64,000 nucleotides of DNA from JAFARZ01 sp035651595. GTDB taxonomy: Bacteria; Actinomycetota; Actinomycetes; Streptosporangiales; Streptosporangiaceae. How positions within the stretch are numbered: position 1 is the stretch's first letter; each line of letters starts with the position of its first letter. Below, in pieces: positions 28,447 to 36,227 of this stretch. The position numbers and the translations under genes are program-made. Below the pieces are notes generated by a model. That model saw only the letters and a list, made by a program, of their open reading frames with translations. It was not told where the DNA came from and made no database searches. Where the stretch lies: contig DASRFJ010000099.1 in the NCBI GenBank assembly GCA_035651595.1, positions 5,086-69,085 on the forward strand. Reading direction: 5' to 3'.

Positions 28447-28462
28447 ATACCCGGGGGGGTAT
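28447..28462. promoter_or_regulatory. G-tract inverted repeat, CsoR/RcnR-operator-like box 1
   Basis: ATACCCGGGGGGGTAT reads as ATACCC-4 nt-GGGTAT, a symmetrical G-tract box like those bound by metal-sensing CsoR-family repressors. A second box lies at 28578. There is no csoR or copper gene nearby. Either the regulated gene was lost or the resemblance is fortuitous. Confidence 0.35.
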
Positions 28463-28518
28463 GCGGTCTGGTTTGTCCTGCTACGTGGGGTTGTGCTCCG
28501 TCGGTTCGCGTGGCTCGT

Positions 28519-28576
28519 TTCATGATCACGAAGGGTTCTATGTGCTATAGGCCACAAAACCCTTCGTGATCATGAA
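28519..28576. repeat. 19-bp perfect inverted repeat with 20-nt loop
   Basis: TTCATGATCACGAAGGGTT at 28519-28537 is matched exactly by its complement at 28558-28576. It lies 180 bp beyond the arfB stop, so it could be a stem for transcription termination, although no T-tract follows. The AT content of the loop and arms differs from the surroundings. It may also be a relic of a mobile-element end. Confidence 0.75.
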
Positions 28577-28577
28577 C

Positions 28578-28600
28578 CATATACCCCTGAGGGGTATATG
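28578..28600. promoter_or_regulatory. CsoR/RcnR-operator-like box 2
   Basis: CATATACCCC-TGA-GGGGTATATG is a perfect 10-bp inverted repeat with a 3-nt centre and the TACCCC/GGGGTA core of CsoR-type operators. It starts 2 bp after the large inverted repeat. No target gene follows on either strand, because the next 440 bp hold only the interrupted palindrome and its insertion. Confidence 0.4.
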
Positions 28601-28657
28601 AGATCGCTTACTAGTTCGACTATCCTGCCTCGTGCTTGATGTTAGAGGAGACTGCGG

Positions 28658-29011
28658 ATTATTGCGGACACTTACCCTCCCGGATCGGACCTTGTTGGCG
28701 AATTGCGCGCGCGGCCGTGCCGGCCGTCGGCAGGCCGCGGGGCGTGGCCGCGCGCTGCCTATGCCTGGAGTGCAGTGTGCGACTACTGGGATAGGAGCGC
28801 ACCGCAGTCCCGTCTACAACGTGGACGATTTCCCCCTTGTGGAGGATCGACCCCCGTAACCAAGGGTCCCGTTACCACGAAGGGATAATCCGCCACGTTA
28901 ACCGAAGCCTATCGAGCCGGCTGCTGACCCGCTGGGCTGGGCCAGCGACCCGGGCAAGCCCCGGAATAAGCCAGCAGAGTCCGGATCGGGGGGGTAACTG
29001 TCCGCAATCAT
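28658..29011. repeat. 53-bp dispersed palindrome, copy 2, interrupted by a mobile element
   Basis: The left part (28658-28688, starting ATTATTGCGGACACTTACCC) and the right part (28981-29011, ending GTAACTGTCCGCAATCAT) are the two ends of the palindrome found intact at 19074 and 42349. The 9-bp sequence CCGGATCGG occurs on both sides of the insert (28680-28688 and 28981-28989). Removing the insert plus one copy leaves exactly 53 bp. Confidence 0.85.
28689..28980 (+). mobile_element. 292-bp MITE-like element, copy 1
   Basis: Short terminal inverted repeats (ACCTTGTTGGC left; the complement of the right end reads ACTCTGCTGGC, 8 of 11 matching) lie directly inside a 9-bp target duplication. No ORF of coding character is present. 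A central 82-nt hairpin (28818-28899) and flanking stretches such as TGCCTGGAGTGCAG and GCAGTCCCGTC are shared with the element at 50405. This is what a non-autonomous element mobilised in trans would look like; no related transposase is in the window. Orientation is by comparison with the copy at 50405. Confidence 0.75.
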
Positions 29012-29035
29012 TTCTCGGGTTGGTCGACGGCCTCG

Positions 29036-29425
29036 CTACAGTTCCGGGACGTTGACGACGATCGCTTCCTGGGTGGAGCGGGCGATCACCACGACCGCCT
29101 CGGTGTCGAGCGAGGGGTTCTCCTCCCGGTGCGGCACCTGCGGCGGGACCCAGACGTAGTCGCCAGGTCCCGTCTCCAGGCGGACCAGCTCCCCGCTGGC
29201 CGGATCCCGGAACACGAACACCGGGTTGCCGGAAACCACGTAGATCCCGGTCTCCGAATCGCCATGATGGTGGTCGCCTGACGACGTGCCCGCGGGCACC
29301 ACGGTCCGGCCCATCCACAGCGCCCGCGCCCCGCACAGGTCGCCCGAGATCGCCGCGGACCGCCGCATTCCGCCGGTCTGTGCCGTATCGGACGATAGTG
29401 ACTCGCCCCGGATGATCCGCAACAC
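29036..29425 (-). CDS. Small cupin-domain protein
   Basis: 129 residues, single cupin barrel. Motif 1 is visible as GTSSGDHHHGDSETGIYVVSG with several metal-binding histidines, and motif 2 as GDYVWVPPQVPHREENPS. It is likely a metal-dependent small-molecule binding or dioxygenase-like protein; no substrate can be named. It begins 3 bp after msrB, so the two are co-transcribed. Confidence 0.85.
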   Translation of the reverse strand: MLRIIRGESLSSDTAQTGGMRRSAAISGDLCGARALWMGRTVVPAGTSSGDHHHGDSETGIYVVSGNPVFVFRDPASGELVRLETGPGDYVWVPPQVPHREENPSLDTEAVVVIARSTQEAIVVNVPEL

Positions 29426-29428
29426 CGC

Positions 29429-29842
29429 TCAGTCCGCGCCAGAGCCGGCGGGCTCCAGCGTCAAGGACACCGAGTTGATGCACCAGCGCTGGTCGGTGGG
29501 TACGTCGTAGCCCTCGCCGGTGAACACGTGCCCCAGATGCGAATCGCAGCGAGCGCACCGGACCTCGACGCGCTCCATGCCGAGCGAAGTGTCACGGATC
29601 AGGACAACCGCGTCATTTTCGGACGGCTGGTAAAATGAAGGCCAACCGCAGTGGGATTCGAACTTAGCGTCGGAACGGAACAGTTCGGCTCCGCACGCGC
29701 GGCACCGGTAGACACCCTCGGTCTTCGTGTCGGTGTACTCACCGGTAAACGGGGCTTCAGTGCCCGCTTGGCGGAGCACACGATATTCCTGGGGGGTGAG
29801 CTGCTGCCGCCATTCGGCGTCCGACCTGGTGACCTTCTCCAT
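29429..29842 (-). CDS. msrB: Peptide methionine-(R)-S-oxide reductase
   Basis: 137 residues from the ATG at 29842; the frame upstream of it is a shadow of the LAL gene. Reduces the R-sulfoxide of methionine in oxidised proteins. Zn-binding CRACGAELF and CARCDSHLGHVF pairs are present, as are the catalytic RWCINSVSL and the substrate-binding HCGWPSFY. The downstream cupin gene is in the same operon, and the LAL gene is divergent across about 60 bp. Confidence 0.96.
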   Translation of the reverse strand: MEKVTRSDAEWRQQLTPQEYRVLRQAGTEAPFTGEYTDTKTEGVYRCRACGAELFRSDAKFESHCGWPSFYQPSENDAVVLIRDTSLGMERVEVRCARCDSHLGHVFTGEGYDVPTDQRWCINSVSLTLEPAGSGAD

Positions 29843-29903
29843 GTAACGCAGCGTACGCCAGGCGCATAACCAATCGGAATTCCGAACATCAGGTGGGATA
29901 CTT

Positions 29904-32873
29904 ATGGCCGTGGATCTCCAGGTAGCGGGCGGTCGGATGGTGGGCCGGGACGAGGAACTCGGCCGCCTTCTCGCGCTGCTCGCCGAGGCCGAGGATGGGC
30001 GCGCCGTCGTCGCGCTCGTCAGCGGCGACGCCGGGGTCGGCAAGAGCCGGCTGACCGGCGAGATCTCGTCGCTCGCCGCGGCCCGCGGTTTCACCGTGCT
30101 GTCCGGTCAGTGCGCGGAGCTGGGTGACAGCGTCCCCTACCTGCCGCTGGCGGACGCGCTGCGCGGCGCCGCCCAGGTCCCGGCGACCGGGGTCAAGGAC
30201 GCGCTGGCCTCCAGGCCCGCGCTGAGCAGGCTGCTCCCCGACGGCGGCGATGGCAGGGCGGCGGAGAGCGACCGCTCCGGCCTGGCCCGGCAGCAGATGT
30301 TCGGCGCGGTGCTCGGACTGCTGGCCGAACTGGCCGCGGCCACCCCGGTCCTGCTCGTGCTCGAGGACCTGCACTGGGCGGATGCGTCCACCCGCGACCT
30401 GGTCACGTTCCTGTCCCGGATGCTGCACCGCGAGCGCGTCGCGCTGATCGGCACCTACCGGTCCGACGACCTGCACCGCCGTCACCCGCTCCGGCCGGTT
30501 ATCGCCGAACTCCAGCGGCTGCCGAGCGTCATCGCCATCGACCTCGGGCCGCTCGAGCCCGCCGCGATGGCCGAGCACCTGACCGCCGTCGCGATCGGTC
30601 ACATGGACGCGCGCGAGCTGAACGACATCGTCGCCCGGGCCGAGGGGAACGCGTACTACGCCGAGGAACTGCTCGCCGCCGCGGGCCGGTCCCTGCCCGC
30701 CGGGCTGGCCGCGTTGCTGCTGAACCGGGTGGAACAGCTCTCCGACGCCGCGCAGCGGGTGCTGCGCACCGCGGCGGTGGCGGGCCGCAAGGCCGACGAT
30801 GATCTGGTGCGGCTGGTCAGCGGCCTCGGGTCGGCCGAGTATGAGGACGCGGTGCGCGAGACGGTGGCGCACCAGCTCGTCGTCCCGGACGGCTCGGACG
30901 GATACCGGTTCCGGCACGCGCTGCTCCGCGAGGCGATCTACGCGGACCTGCTGCCGGGGGAGCGGACCAGGCTGCACGCGGCGATGAGCGCACTGCTGGC
31001 CGAAGAGCACCGGCTCGCCGTCCCCGGCACCGCCGCCGAGCTCGCGCTGCACTCCCTGGCCAGCCACGACATTCAGGGGGCCTTCGCCGCCTCGGTCCGG
31101 GCCGGCCTCGAGGCCGAGGAACTCGGTGCGCCGGCCGAGGCGCACCGGCACTTCGACCAGGCGCTCGCGCTGTGGGAACGGGTGGACGCGCCGGAGCAGA
31201 CGGCCGGGATGAGCCGCGGCAAGCTGGGCCTGGAGTCCGCCAGCATGGCCGCGGCCAGCGGCGATGTGGACCGTGCCGTGCATCTGCTGCGCCGGCTCCG
31301 CCAGCTGATCGCGGACGCCCCCGAGGCGCAGGGCACCAGCCTGCCGGTCCGGGTGGGCGAGCGGCTGGCGTACTACCTGATGAACCAGGACGACCCCAAG
31401 GCGGAGGACGAGGCGATCGAGGTCGCCCGGATGACCGTCGAGGCCAGCCCGGCCGACCCGCCCACCTGGTATCACGCCCGCGCACTGGCCACCTACGCGC
31501 AGACCTTGCTCATTCCGGACAACGGCGACGCGGTGCGCGAGTGGGCAGACCGGGCCCGCGAGGCGGCGCGCGCCGCCGACGCGCCGTGGGTCGAAGCGGA
31601 TGCCCTGGTGACGCTCGGCTACCTGGCTAACCGGGAAGGCAGCAACGATGAGGCCATCGAGCTGCTCACCGCCGCGCACAAGCGGGCGCGGAAGGCGATG
31701 GTGCTGGGCGTCGAGCTGCGTGCCGCATACCACCTTGCCCGCGCCCACCTGGAGCTGGGCCAGCTCGCCCAGGGCGCGCAGATCGCGCACGAGGGGGTGC
31801 TGCGGGCCAACCAGACCGGGCTCGGCCTCGCGCCGTTCGGCCTCGACGTGCAGCACCTGCACTTCCAGTGCCACTTCGCCGACGGTCAGTGGGATCACGC
31901 CCAGGAGATCGCCGACGGGTTCGCGGTGCGGGTCACCGGCAGCGCCGAGGCGTACCTGTCCGCGATGGCCCTGTTCATCGACGTGGCCAGGGGGAACCCG
32001 TCAGTGGAGGAGCGGGCCGCCTGGCTCGAGCCGTTCTATCCCCTCCGGGGCTTCGAGGTTTTCATCGCCCGCGGCCTGCTCGCCGAGCACGCGCTGTGGC
32101 GGGGCGACACGGCCCGCGCGCTGGAGGAAGTCGAGGTCGCGATCGACGTGGTCTCCGACCAGGCATATGGCTACGGACCGTGGGTGATCAGGCCGGCCGC
32201 CGTCGCACTCAGCGCGCACGCCGACCGGGCGGTCTCGGCCCTGCTGGCCGGCGACGACGGCGCGGCCGCCGCCGAACAGGCCGCGGCCGAGGAGATGGTG
32301 CACATCGCGCGCCAGGGCGCGGCGTTCATCAAGCGCGTCAAGTTCAAGCTCGGACCCGAAGGCAGAGGCTGGCTCGCCCGCGCGGAAGCGGAGTACCGCC
32401 GCGCCCGCGGCGAGAACGACCCGGCCGCCTGGCAGGCGGTCATCGACGAGTTCAGCCCTGCCTTCTGCTACGAGATCGCCCGCGGACGATGGCGGCTGGC
32501 CGAAGCCCTCGCCGAGGCGGGCGATCGGGATGCGGCGTCGGAGCAGTGGCGGTTCGCGGCGCAGACCGCCGATAAGCTCGGTGCCCGGCCGTTGCGGCAC
32601 GCCCTGGATGACCTCGCCCGCAGGGCGAGGATCGGCGTGCATCACGACGGAGCTACCGGCGATGCCGGCACGGTCCTCGCCGGGTTGACCAGCAGGGAAC
32701 GTGAGGTGCTCCGGCTGATCTCGGCGGGCCGCAGCAACCGGGAGATCGCCGCGGTGCTGTTCATCGCGCCGAAGACCGCCAGCGTCCACGTGTCGAACAT
32801 TCTCGGCAAGCTCGGTGTCGGCAGCCGCACCGAGGCCGCCGCCATCGCCCACCGCGAAGGCCTCACGAGCTGA
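29904..32873 (+). CDS. Large ATP-binding LuxR-family (LAL) regulator
   Basis: 989 residues: P-loop VSGDAGVGKSRLTGE (about 40-53), Walker B VLLVLEDLHWADAST, a helical repeat region spanning most of the protein, and a C-terminal LuxR helix-turn-helix (GLTSREREVLRLISAGRSNR to VHVSNILGKLG). LAL regulators typically activate biosynthetic or catabolic genes in response to ATP and a ligand. A ribosome-binding site (AGGTGGG) precedes the ATG. The target is not obvious; the neighbours are msrB (divergent) and an LLM oxidoreductase (convergent). Confidence 0.94.
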   Translation: MAVDLQVAGGRMVGRDEELGRLLALLAEAEDGRAVVALVSGDAGVGKSRLTGEISSLAAARGFTVLSGQCAELGDSVPYLPLADALRGAAQVPATGVKDALASRPALSRLLPDGGDGRAAESDRSGLARQQMFGAVLGLLAELAAATPVLLVLEDLHWADASTRDLVTFLSRMLHRERVALIGTYRSDDLHRRHPLRPVIAELQRLPSVIAIDLGPLEPAAMAEHLTAVAIGHMDARELNDIVARAEGNAYYAEELLAAAGRSLPAGLAALLLNRVEQLSDAAQRVLRTAAVAGRKADDDLVRLVSGLGSAEYEDAVRETVAHQLVVPDGSDGYRFRHALLREAIYADLLPGERTRLHAAMSALLAEEHRLAVPGTAAELALHSLASHDIQGAFAASVRAGLEAEELGAPAEAHRHFDQALALWERVDAPEQTAGMSRGKLGLESASMAAASGDVDRAVHLLRRLRQLIADAPEAQGTSLPVRVGERLAYYLMNQDDPKAEDEAIEVARMTVEASPADPPTWYHARALATYAQTLLIPDNGDAVREWADRAREAARAADAPWVEADALVTLGYLANREGSNDEAIELLTAAHKRARKAMVLGVELRAAYHLARAHLELGQLAQGAQIAHEGVLRANQTGLGLAPFGLDVQHLHFQCHFADGQWDHAQEIADGFAVRVTGSAEAYLSAMALFIDVARGNPSVEERAAWLEPFYPLRGFEVFIARGLLAEHALWRGDTARALEEVEVAIDVVSDQAYGYGPWVIRPAAVALSAHADRAVSALLAGDDGAAAAEQAAAEEMVHIARQGAAFIKRVKFKLGPEGRGWLARAEAEYRRARGENDPAAWQAVIDEFSPAFCYEIARGRWRLAEALAEAGDRDAASEQWRFAAQTADKLGARPLRHALDDLARRARIGVHHDGATGDAGTVLAGLTSREREVLRLISAGRSNREIAAVLFIAPKTASVHVSNILGKLGVGSRTEAAAIAHREGLTS

Positions 32874-32881
32874 GTGGATGC

Positions 32882-33772
32882 CTATGGCGTCAGTGCGGCG
32901 AGAATCTCCGTGGCGCGGGCGGCGGCGGATTCCGGTGCCACGTCCGGGTTGCCGACGGCCGGATCCCAGTTGAGGTCGTAGAACACCTCGGTCACGCCCT
33001 GCGTCTCGAGCCACGCGGTGTCCTCGCGGATCTTCTCGTAGCCGCCGGACAGCACCCCGCTTCCGTCACCGCCGGGGCGCACCACGCCCCGGCAGATGAT
33101 CCGCACCGGACCGCGTCCCGCGGCGGCCGCCGCGTCCTGGATCACCGCGACCGCCTCGGCGATCTTGGTCAGGTCGGCGCGGCTCGAGGTGATCCAGCCG
33201 TCCGCGATCCGCCCGGCCCGCTCCATCGCGGGCCGCGACATGCCGCCGAGCAGCACCGGCGGGCCGGGCCGCTGCACCGGACGCGGCTCCTGTTTGCCCT
33301 CCGGCACCGTGTAGAACTCGCCGCTGAACGGCGAGCCGTCACCGGACCACAGCGTGCGCAGCACGGCGACGTACTCCTCGGTCCGGGCGCCGCGGCGCGG
33401 CGTGCTTGCCCCGGTCAGCGCGAATTCCTCCGGCATCCAGCCGATGCCCAGCCCTAGGTCGAGCCGCCCGCCGGACAGCACGTCGACGGTGGCCGCCTGC
33501 TTGGCGACCACTGCGGGCGAGACGAACGGCAGGTTCAGGACCGCGACGCCGAGCCGGATCCGCGATGTCTTCGCGGCCGCGTAGCCGAGCGCGACCATCG
33601 GGTCGAGCACGCTGTGATACACCGGCTCCATACCCGAGCCCGCGGGCACGAGCAGCCGCTGGAACGTCCACAACGAGGCGTATCCGGCCTGTTCGGCCTG
33701 TTCCGCGAACGAGCCGAGATAGCCGGGGGTGGCCCACGCTCCCGCGACTGCCGCTCCGCATCCGATCAACAT
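32882..33772 (-). CDS. LLM-class (F420-dependent-type) oxidoreductase
   Basis: 296 residues from the ATG at 33772; an upstream frame reaches into a repeat remnant and is not conserved-looking. TIM-barrel bacterial luciferase-like signatures: SFAEQAEQAGYASLWTFQRL, LGVAVLNLPFVSPAVVAKQA, DLGLGIGWMPEEFALTG, and LLGGMSRPAMERAGRIADGW. F420 rather than FMN is inferred from family membership in actinobacteria. Convergent with the LAL gene (8 bp apart). Confidence 0.88.
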   Translation of the reverse strand: MLIGCGAAVAGAWATPGYLGSFAEQAEQAGYASLWTFQRLLVPAGSGMEPVYHSVLDPMVALGYAAAKTSRIRLGVAVLNLPFVSPAVVAKQAATVDVLSGGRLDLGLGIGWMPEEFALTGASTPRRGARTEEYVAVLRTLWSGDGSPFSGEFYTVPEGKQEPRPVQRPGPPVLLGGMSRPAMERAGRIADGWITSSRADLTKIAEAVAVIQDAAAAAGRGPVRIICRGVVRPGGDGSGVLSGGYEKIREDTAWLETQGVTEVFYDLNWDPAVGNPDVAPESAAARATEILAALTP

Positions 33773-33878
33773 AAAACCGTATTTTCCCAGAACGACATCG
33801 GTTGCTCGGTCCCGCCCTCCTACTCGGGCCGCATGGCAGCGTAATCCCGTGTGAAAGAACGTGTGCGCCCGGCGCCCG

Positions 33879-33982
33879 GCAGTCCCGTCGACAACGTGGA
33901 CGATTTCCCCCTTGTGGAGGATCAACCCTCGTAAACGAGGGTCCCGCTACCACGACGGGGAAATCCGCCACATCAACCAAGG
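33879..33982 (+). repeat. Remnant of the MITE-like element carrying its 82-nt hairpin
   Basis: GCAGTCCCGTC followed by the same 82-nt hairpin (33893-33974) seen in the two complete elements, without recognisable terminal repeats. It is followed at about 33999-34020 by a short piece similar to the right end of the 53-bp palindrome (GGTTGACTGTCCGCAATC). The gap 33773-34135 contains this remnant, the LLM promoter region and the short YjbR leader; no gene is seen. Confidence 0.7.
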
Positions 33983-34135
33983 CCCCAGCGGAATCCGCTC
34001 CGGCGGTTGACTGTCCGCAATCGGTCCGGGTCGTCTGCCGGGGATGGCCGCCGTCGACCTGCGAGGACACCAACGGCCGGCGAGCGCAAGTCCCCTCTTA
34101 TGGGCATCCGCTCGCGGCGCTGCTACCGTGGCGCG

Positions 34136-34486
34136 GTGGGCGATGAGCTGGCGGCGCGGCTGCGGGAGATCTGCATGGCGCTGCCCGGGGTGACCGAGCG
34201 GCCGAGCCATGGCACACCCACCTGGTTCGTGAACGGCAAGCGCTCGTTCGTGCAGCTGTGGGCCGACGGCCATCATCAGGATCAGTTCCCGCACCTGTGG
34301 TGCGCGAGCACGCTGGAGACCCAGCAACTGCTCATCGGCGCGAACCCGGAGCGGTTCTTCCGCCCGCCGTATGTCGGGCACCGCGGCTGGACCGGGGTTC
34401 GCCTGGACGCCGACCCCGACTGGGGCGAGATCACCGAGCTGTGCCAGGACGCCTACCGGCTGATCGCCGCCCCGCGACGGCGCTAG
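34136..34486 (+). CDS. MmcQ/YjbR family protein
   Basis: 116 residues from the GTG at 34136, the usual length of this DNA-binding-like YjbR family. LREICMALPGVTERPSHGTPTWFVNGKRSF, QFPHLWCASTLETQQLLIGA, and YVGHRGWTGVRLDADPDWGE are typical. The function is unknown. The stop overlaps that of the convergent MarR gene by 4 nt. Confidence 0.85.
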   Translation: MGDELAARLREICMALPGVTERPSHGTPTWFVNGKRSFVQLWADGHHQDQFPHLWCASTLETQQLLIGANPERFFRPPYVGHRGWTGVRLDADPDWGEITELCQDAYRLIAAPRRR

Positions 34487-34917
34487 CCCTCGCGGGTGAG
34501 TCCTAGCGGGCGGAGCAGGCCGACAAGCGCGGGCAGGTCTGGGGTCGCGGCGAAGAACGCGGCGTCCGCGGCCTCCACCGCGGTGATCGCGCGCAGCGCG
34601 AGATCCGCGCCGGCGCCGGTGACCCGGAGCAGCCGTGCCCGGGTGTCGGCGGGGTCGACCTCGCGGACGATCAGGCCCTTGCCCTCCAGCGTGCGCAGCA
34701 CCTGCGACGTCATCTTCACGTCGGTACCCGCCCGCCGGGCGACCGCGAGCTGGTTGGGGTGCTGGTCCTGGGAATTCAGCCACCACGCCGTGGCGAGCAG
34801 CACGAACTGCACGTGGGTGAGGTCCAGCGGGGCCAGCGCCGCGGCCATGTCACGCTGCCAGCGCAGCGTGACATGCCACAGCAGGAACCCGGGGCTCTCG
34901 TCGGGTTCAAGCGGCAT
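34483..34917 (-). CDS. MarR-family transcriptional regulator
   Basis: 144 residues with a winged helix: LTHVQFVLLATAWWL, the recognition region NQLAVARRAGTDVKMTSQVL and the wing LIVREVDPADTRARLL. Its start overlaps the end of the SRPBCC gene by 11 nt, so the two form one operon. Twin palindromes in front of that operon (35363-35392) are its likely autoregulatory operators. The ligand is unknown. Confidence 0.92.
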   Translation of the reverse strand: MPLEPDESPGFLLWHVTLRWQRDMAAALAPLDLTHVQFVLLATAWWLNSQDQHPNQLAVARRAGTDVKMTSQVLRTLEGKGLIVREVDPADTRARLLRVTGAGADLALRAITAVEAADAAFFAATPDLPALVGLLRPLGLTREG

Positions 34918-35341
34918 TGCCGCCCGATCGCTCGGCCAGGGCCACCAGGGCCGCGAGCACCTCAGGGAAGTCGGCGGTGATCGCCGGACCGAGTTCGGGG
35001 CCGACCTGGCCCGCGGCCGGCCCGGTGATCTCGGTTCGGTACGTGACCCGGGTGCGGCCGTCGGCCGTCGGCGTCAGCCGGTGCGTTGTCCTGACCGCGA
35101 AGTCCCCGGCGTCCATCTCGTCGGTGAACAGCTCGCCGGGCACGACCTCGGTCAGCCGCATCGACACCGGGTCGTCCCCTGGTGGCGTCATGGTGAAGGC
35201 GGTGCCTACCTGGAACGGACCGTCGATCTCGATTTTCTCGATGCCGGCGTTCCAAGACGGCCACGCCGGCACGTCCGACCAGTGCCGCCACAGTGCCTCG
35301 GCCGACGCCGTCGTCGCCACGCTGTGCTCGTACTCCCACAT
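34907..35341 (-). CDS. SRPBCC (START-like) family protein
   Basis: 144 residues from the ATG at 35341, with GGGAGG ideally spaced. MWEYEHSVATTASAEALWRHWSDVPAWPSWNAGIEKIE is the start of the polyketide-cyclase/AHSA1-type hydrophobic-cavity fold, and VGPELGPAITADFPEVLAALVAL is the C-terminal helix. It likely binds a small hydrophobic molecule. Coupled to the MarR gene, so it may supply or sense the same ligand. Confidence 0.85.
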   Translation of the reverse strand: MWEYEHSVATTASAEALWRHWSDVPAWPSWNAGIEKIEIDGPFQVGTAFTMTPPGDDPVSMRLTEVVPGELFTDEMDAGDFAVRTTHRLTPTADGRTRVTYRTEITGPAAGQVGPELGPAITADFPEVLAALVALAERSGGNAA

Positions 35342-35362
35342 AGTTCCTCCCGAGAGTTGATT

Positions 35363-35392
35363 GATCTGTGCACAGACTATCTGTGCACAGAT
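35363..35392. promoter_or_regulatory. Tandem palindromic operators of the SRPBCC-marR operon
   Basis: Two copies of the palindrome CTGTGCACAG (35366-35375 and 35381-35390), in the larger context ATCTGTGCACAGA(T/C), sit 15 bp apart centre to centre, about 25 bp upstream of the SRPBCC start. The spacing is 1.5 helical turns. MarR-type repressors bind such palindromes in their own promoters. The assignment to the adjacent MarR gene is an inference. Confidence 0.65.
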
Positions 35393-35412
35393 CATATGTC
35401 AATCCCGGCGGG

Positions 35413-36132
35413 TCAGCCCTTCGCGTAGTTGCTGGCGCCCCACCAGTCCACCACCACGACGGGCTCCTCGCCGACCACCCACGCGTCGTGACCCGAGGGC
35501 AGTGCGGTCACCGCGCCAGGCCGGGCGTCGAACGTGGTGCCGTCGGCCATCTGGATCCGCAGCACGCCGGCGACGTGGTACTGGAAGTGCGGTGCCTCGC
35601 ACAGATCCGTGCCAGCGATTGGCTTGACGTGCTCGGACCAGCGCCAGCCCGGGCGCAGCACGAGGCGGCCGATGTCGCTGCCGCCAATGCTGAGCAGCTC
35701 GGCCTTGCCGCTGGGGAACTCGCGGGTCTCGTCCGGGTCGGCGAAGTCGCGGTGCTCGGTTACCGCGGCCGGCTGCTCTTCGTCCCAGGCCTGCACGCAG
35801 GACTGCCGCACGATCAGCCCGTCTCGCAGATCGAGCACGGCCGAGCAGAGCACCCGAGCGCCGCTGGGGTACCGGCAGACCTGCGTGAACGCGGCGCCGT
35901 CCGGACCGACGACCAGCCGCTCCACGGTGTGCGTCATGTCCCGGCCGCAGACGTCGGCGAAGTAGCCGCCGATCGCCGCCCGGCCGCGGATGACCTTCGG
36001 GTTGCTGGGCTGGTCGAGATGATCGGTGATCCGCAGTTCGGCGTCCTCGGCGTACAGGCCGAGCAGTGTGGCCGCGTCGCGCTCCTCGATGCCTCGGCGC
36101 AGGGCCGTCGCGTCGAATGTCATGGTGTCCAT
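35413..36132 (-). CDS. SnoaL-like/NTF2 domain fused to a cupin domain
   Basis: 239 residues. The N-terminal half (about 1-125) is an NTF2/SnoaL-like fold (GIEERDAATLLGLYAEDAELRITDH, RAAIGGYFADVCGRDMTHTV). The C-terminal half is a cupin barrel (LRPGWRWSEHVKPIAGTDLC, FQYHVAGVLRIQMADGTTFD, ALPSGHDAWVVGEEPVVVVDW). Both halves bind small ligands. It is divergent from a SARP-AAA regulator across 95 bp, so that protein may control it. Confidence 0.82.
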   Translation of the reverse strand: MDTMTFDATALRRGIEERDAATLLGLYAEDAELRITDHLDQPSNPKVIRGRAAIGGYFADVCGRDMTHTVERLVVGPDGAAFTQVCRYPSGARVLCSAVLDLRDGLIVRQSCVQAWDEEQPAAVTEHRDFADPDETREFPSGKAELLSIGGSDIGRLVLRPGWRWSEHVKPIAGTDLCEAPHFQYHVAGVLRIQMADGTTFDARPGAVTALPSGHDAWVVGEEPVVVVDWWGASNYAKG

Positions 36133-36227
36133 CTGAACCTCCGCTGTGATGAAGATGTCTTCCGGAAACGACCATTCCTCCGTATCGTCAAGACAGCGTC
36201 AAAGTGCTGGTCCGAGGGGTGGCGGTC

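Noticed and set aside
28689..28980. Retron-type msr-msd RNA
   Set aside because: The hairpin core is suggestive, but no reverse transcriptase gene is associated with any copy, and terminal repeats with target duplications fit a mobile element better.
29650..29670. tRNA-like GGATTCGAAC stretch
   Set aside because: It lies inside msrB coding sequence with no cloverleaf around it; a similar GGGATTCGAG near 49425 also lacks one.
29889..31898. 669-residue minus-strand frame under the LAL regulator
   Set aside because: Lies opposite an intact LAL gene, has no domain signature and no ribosome-binding site.
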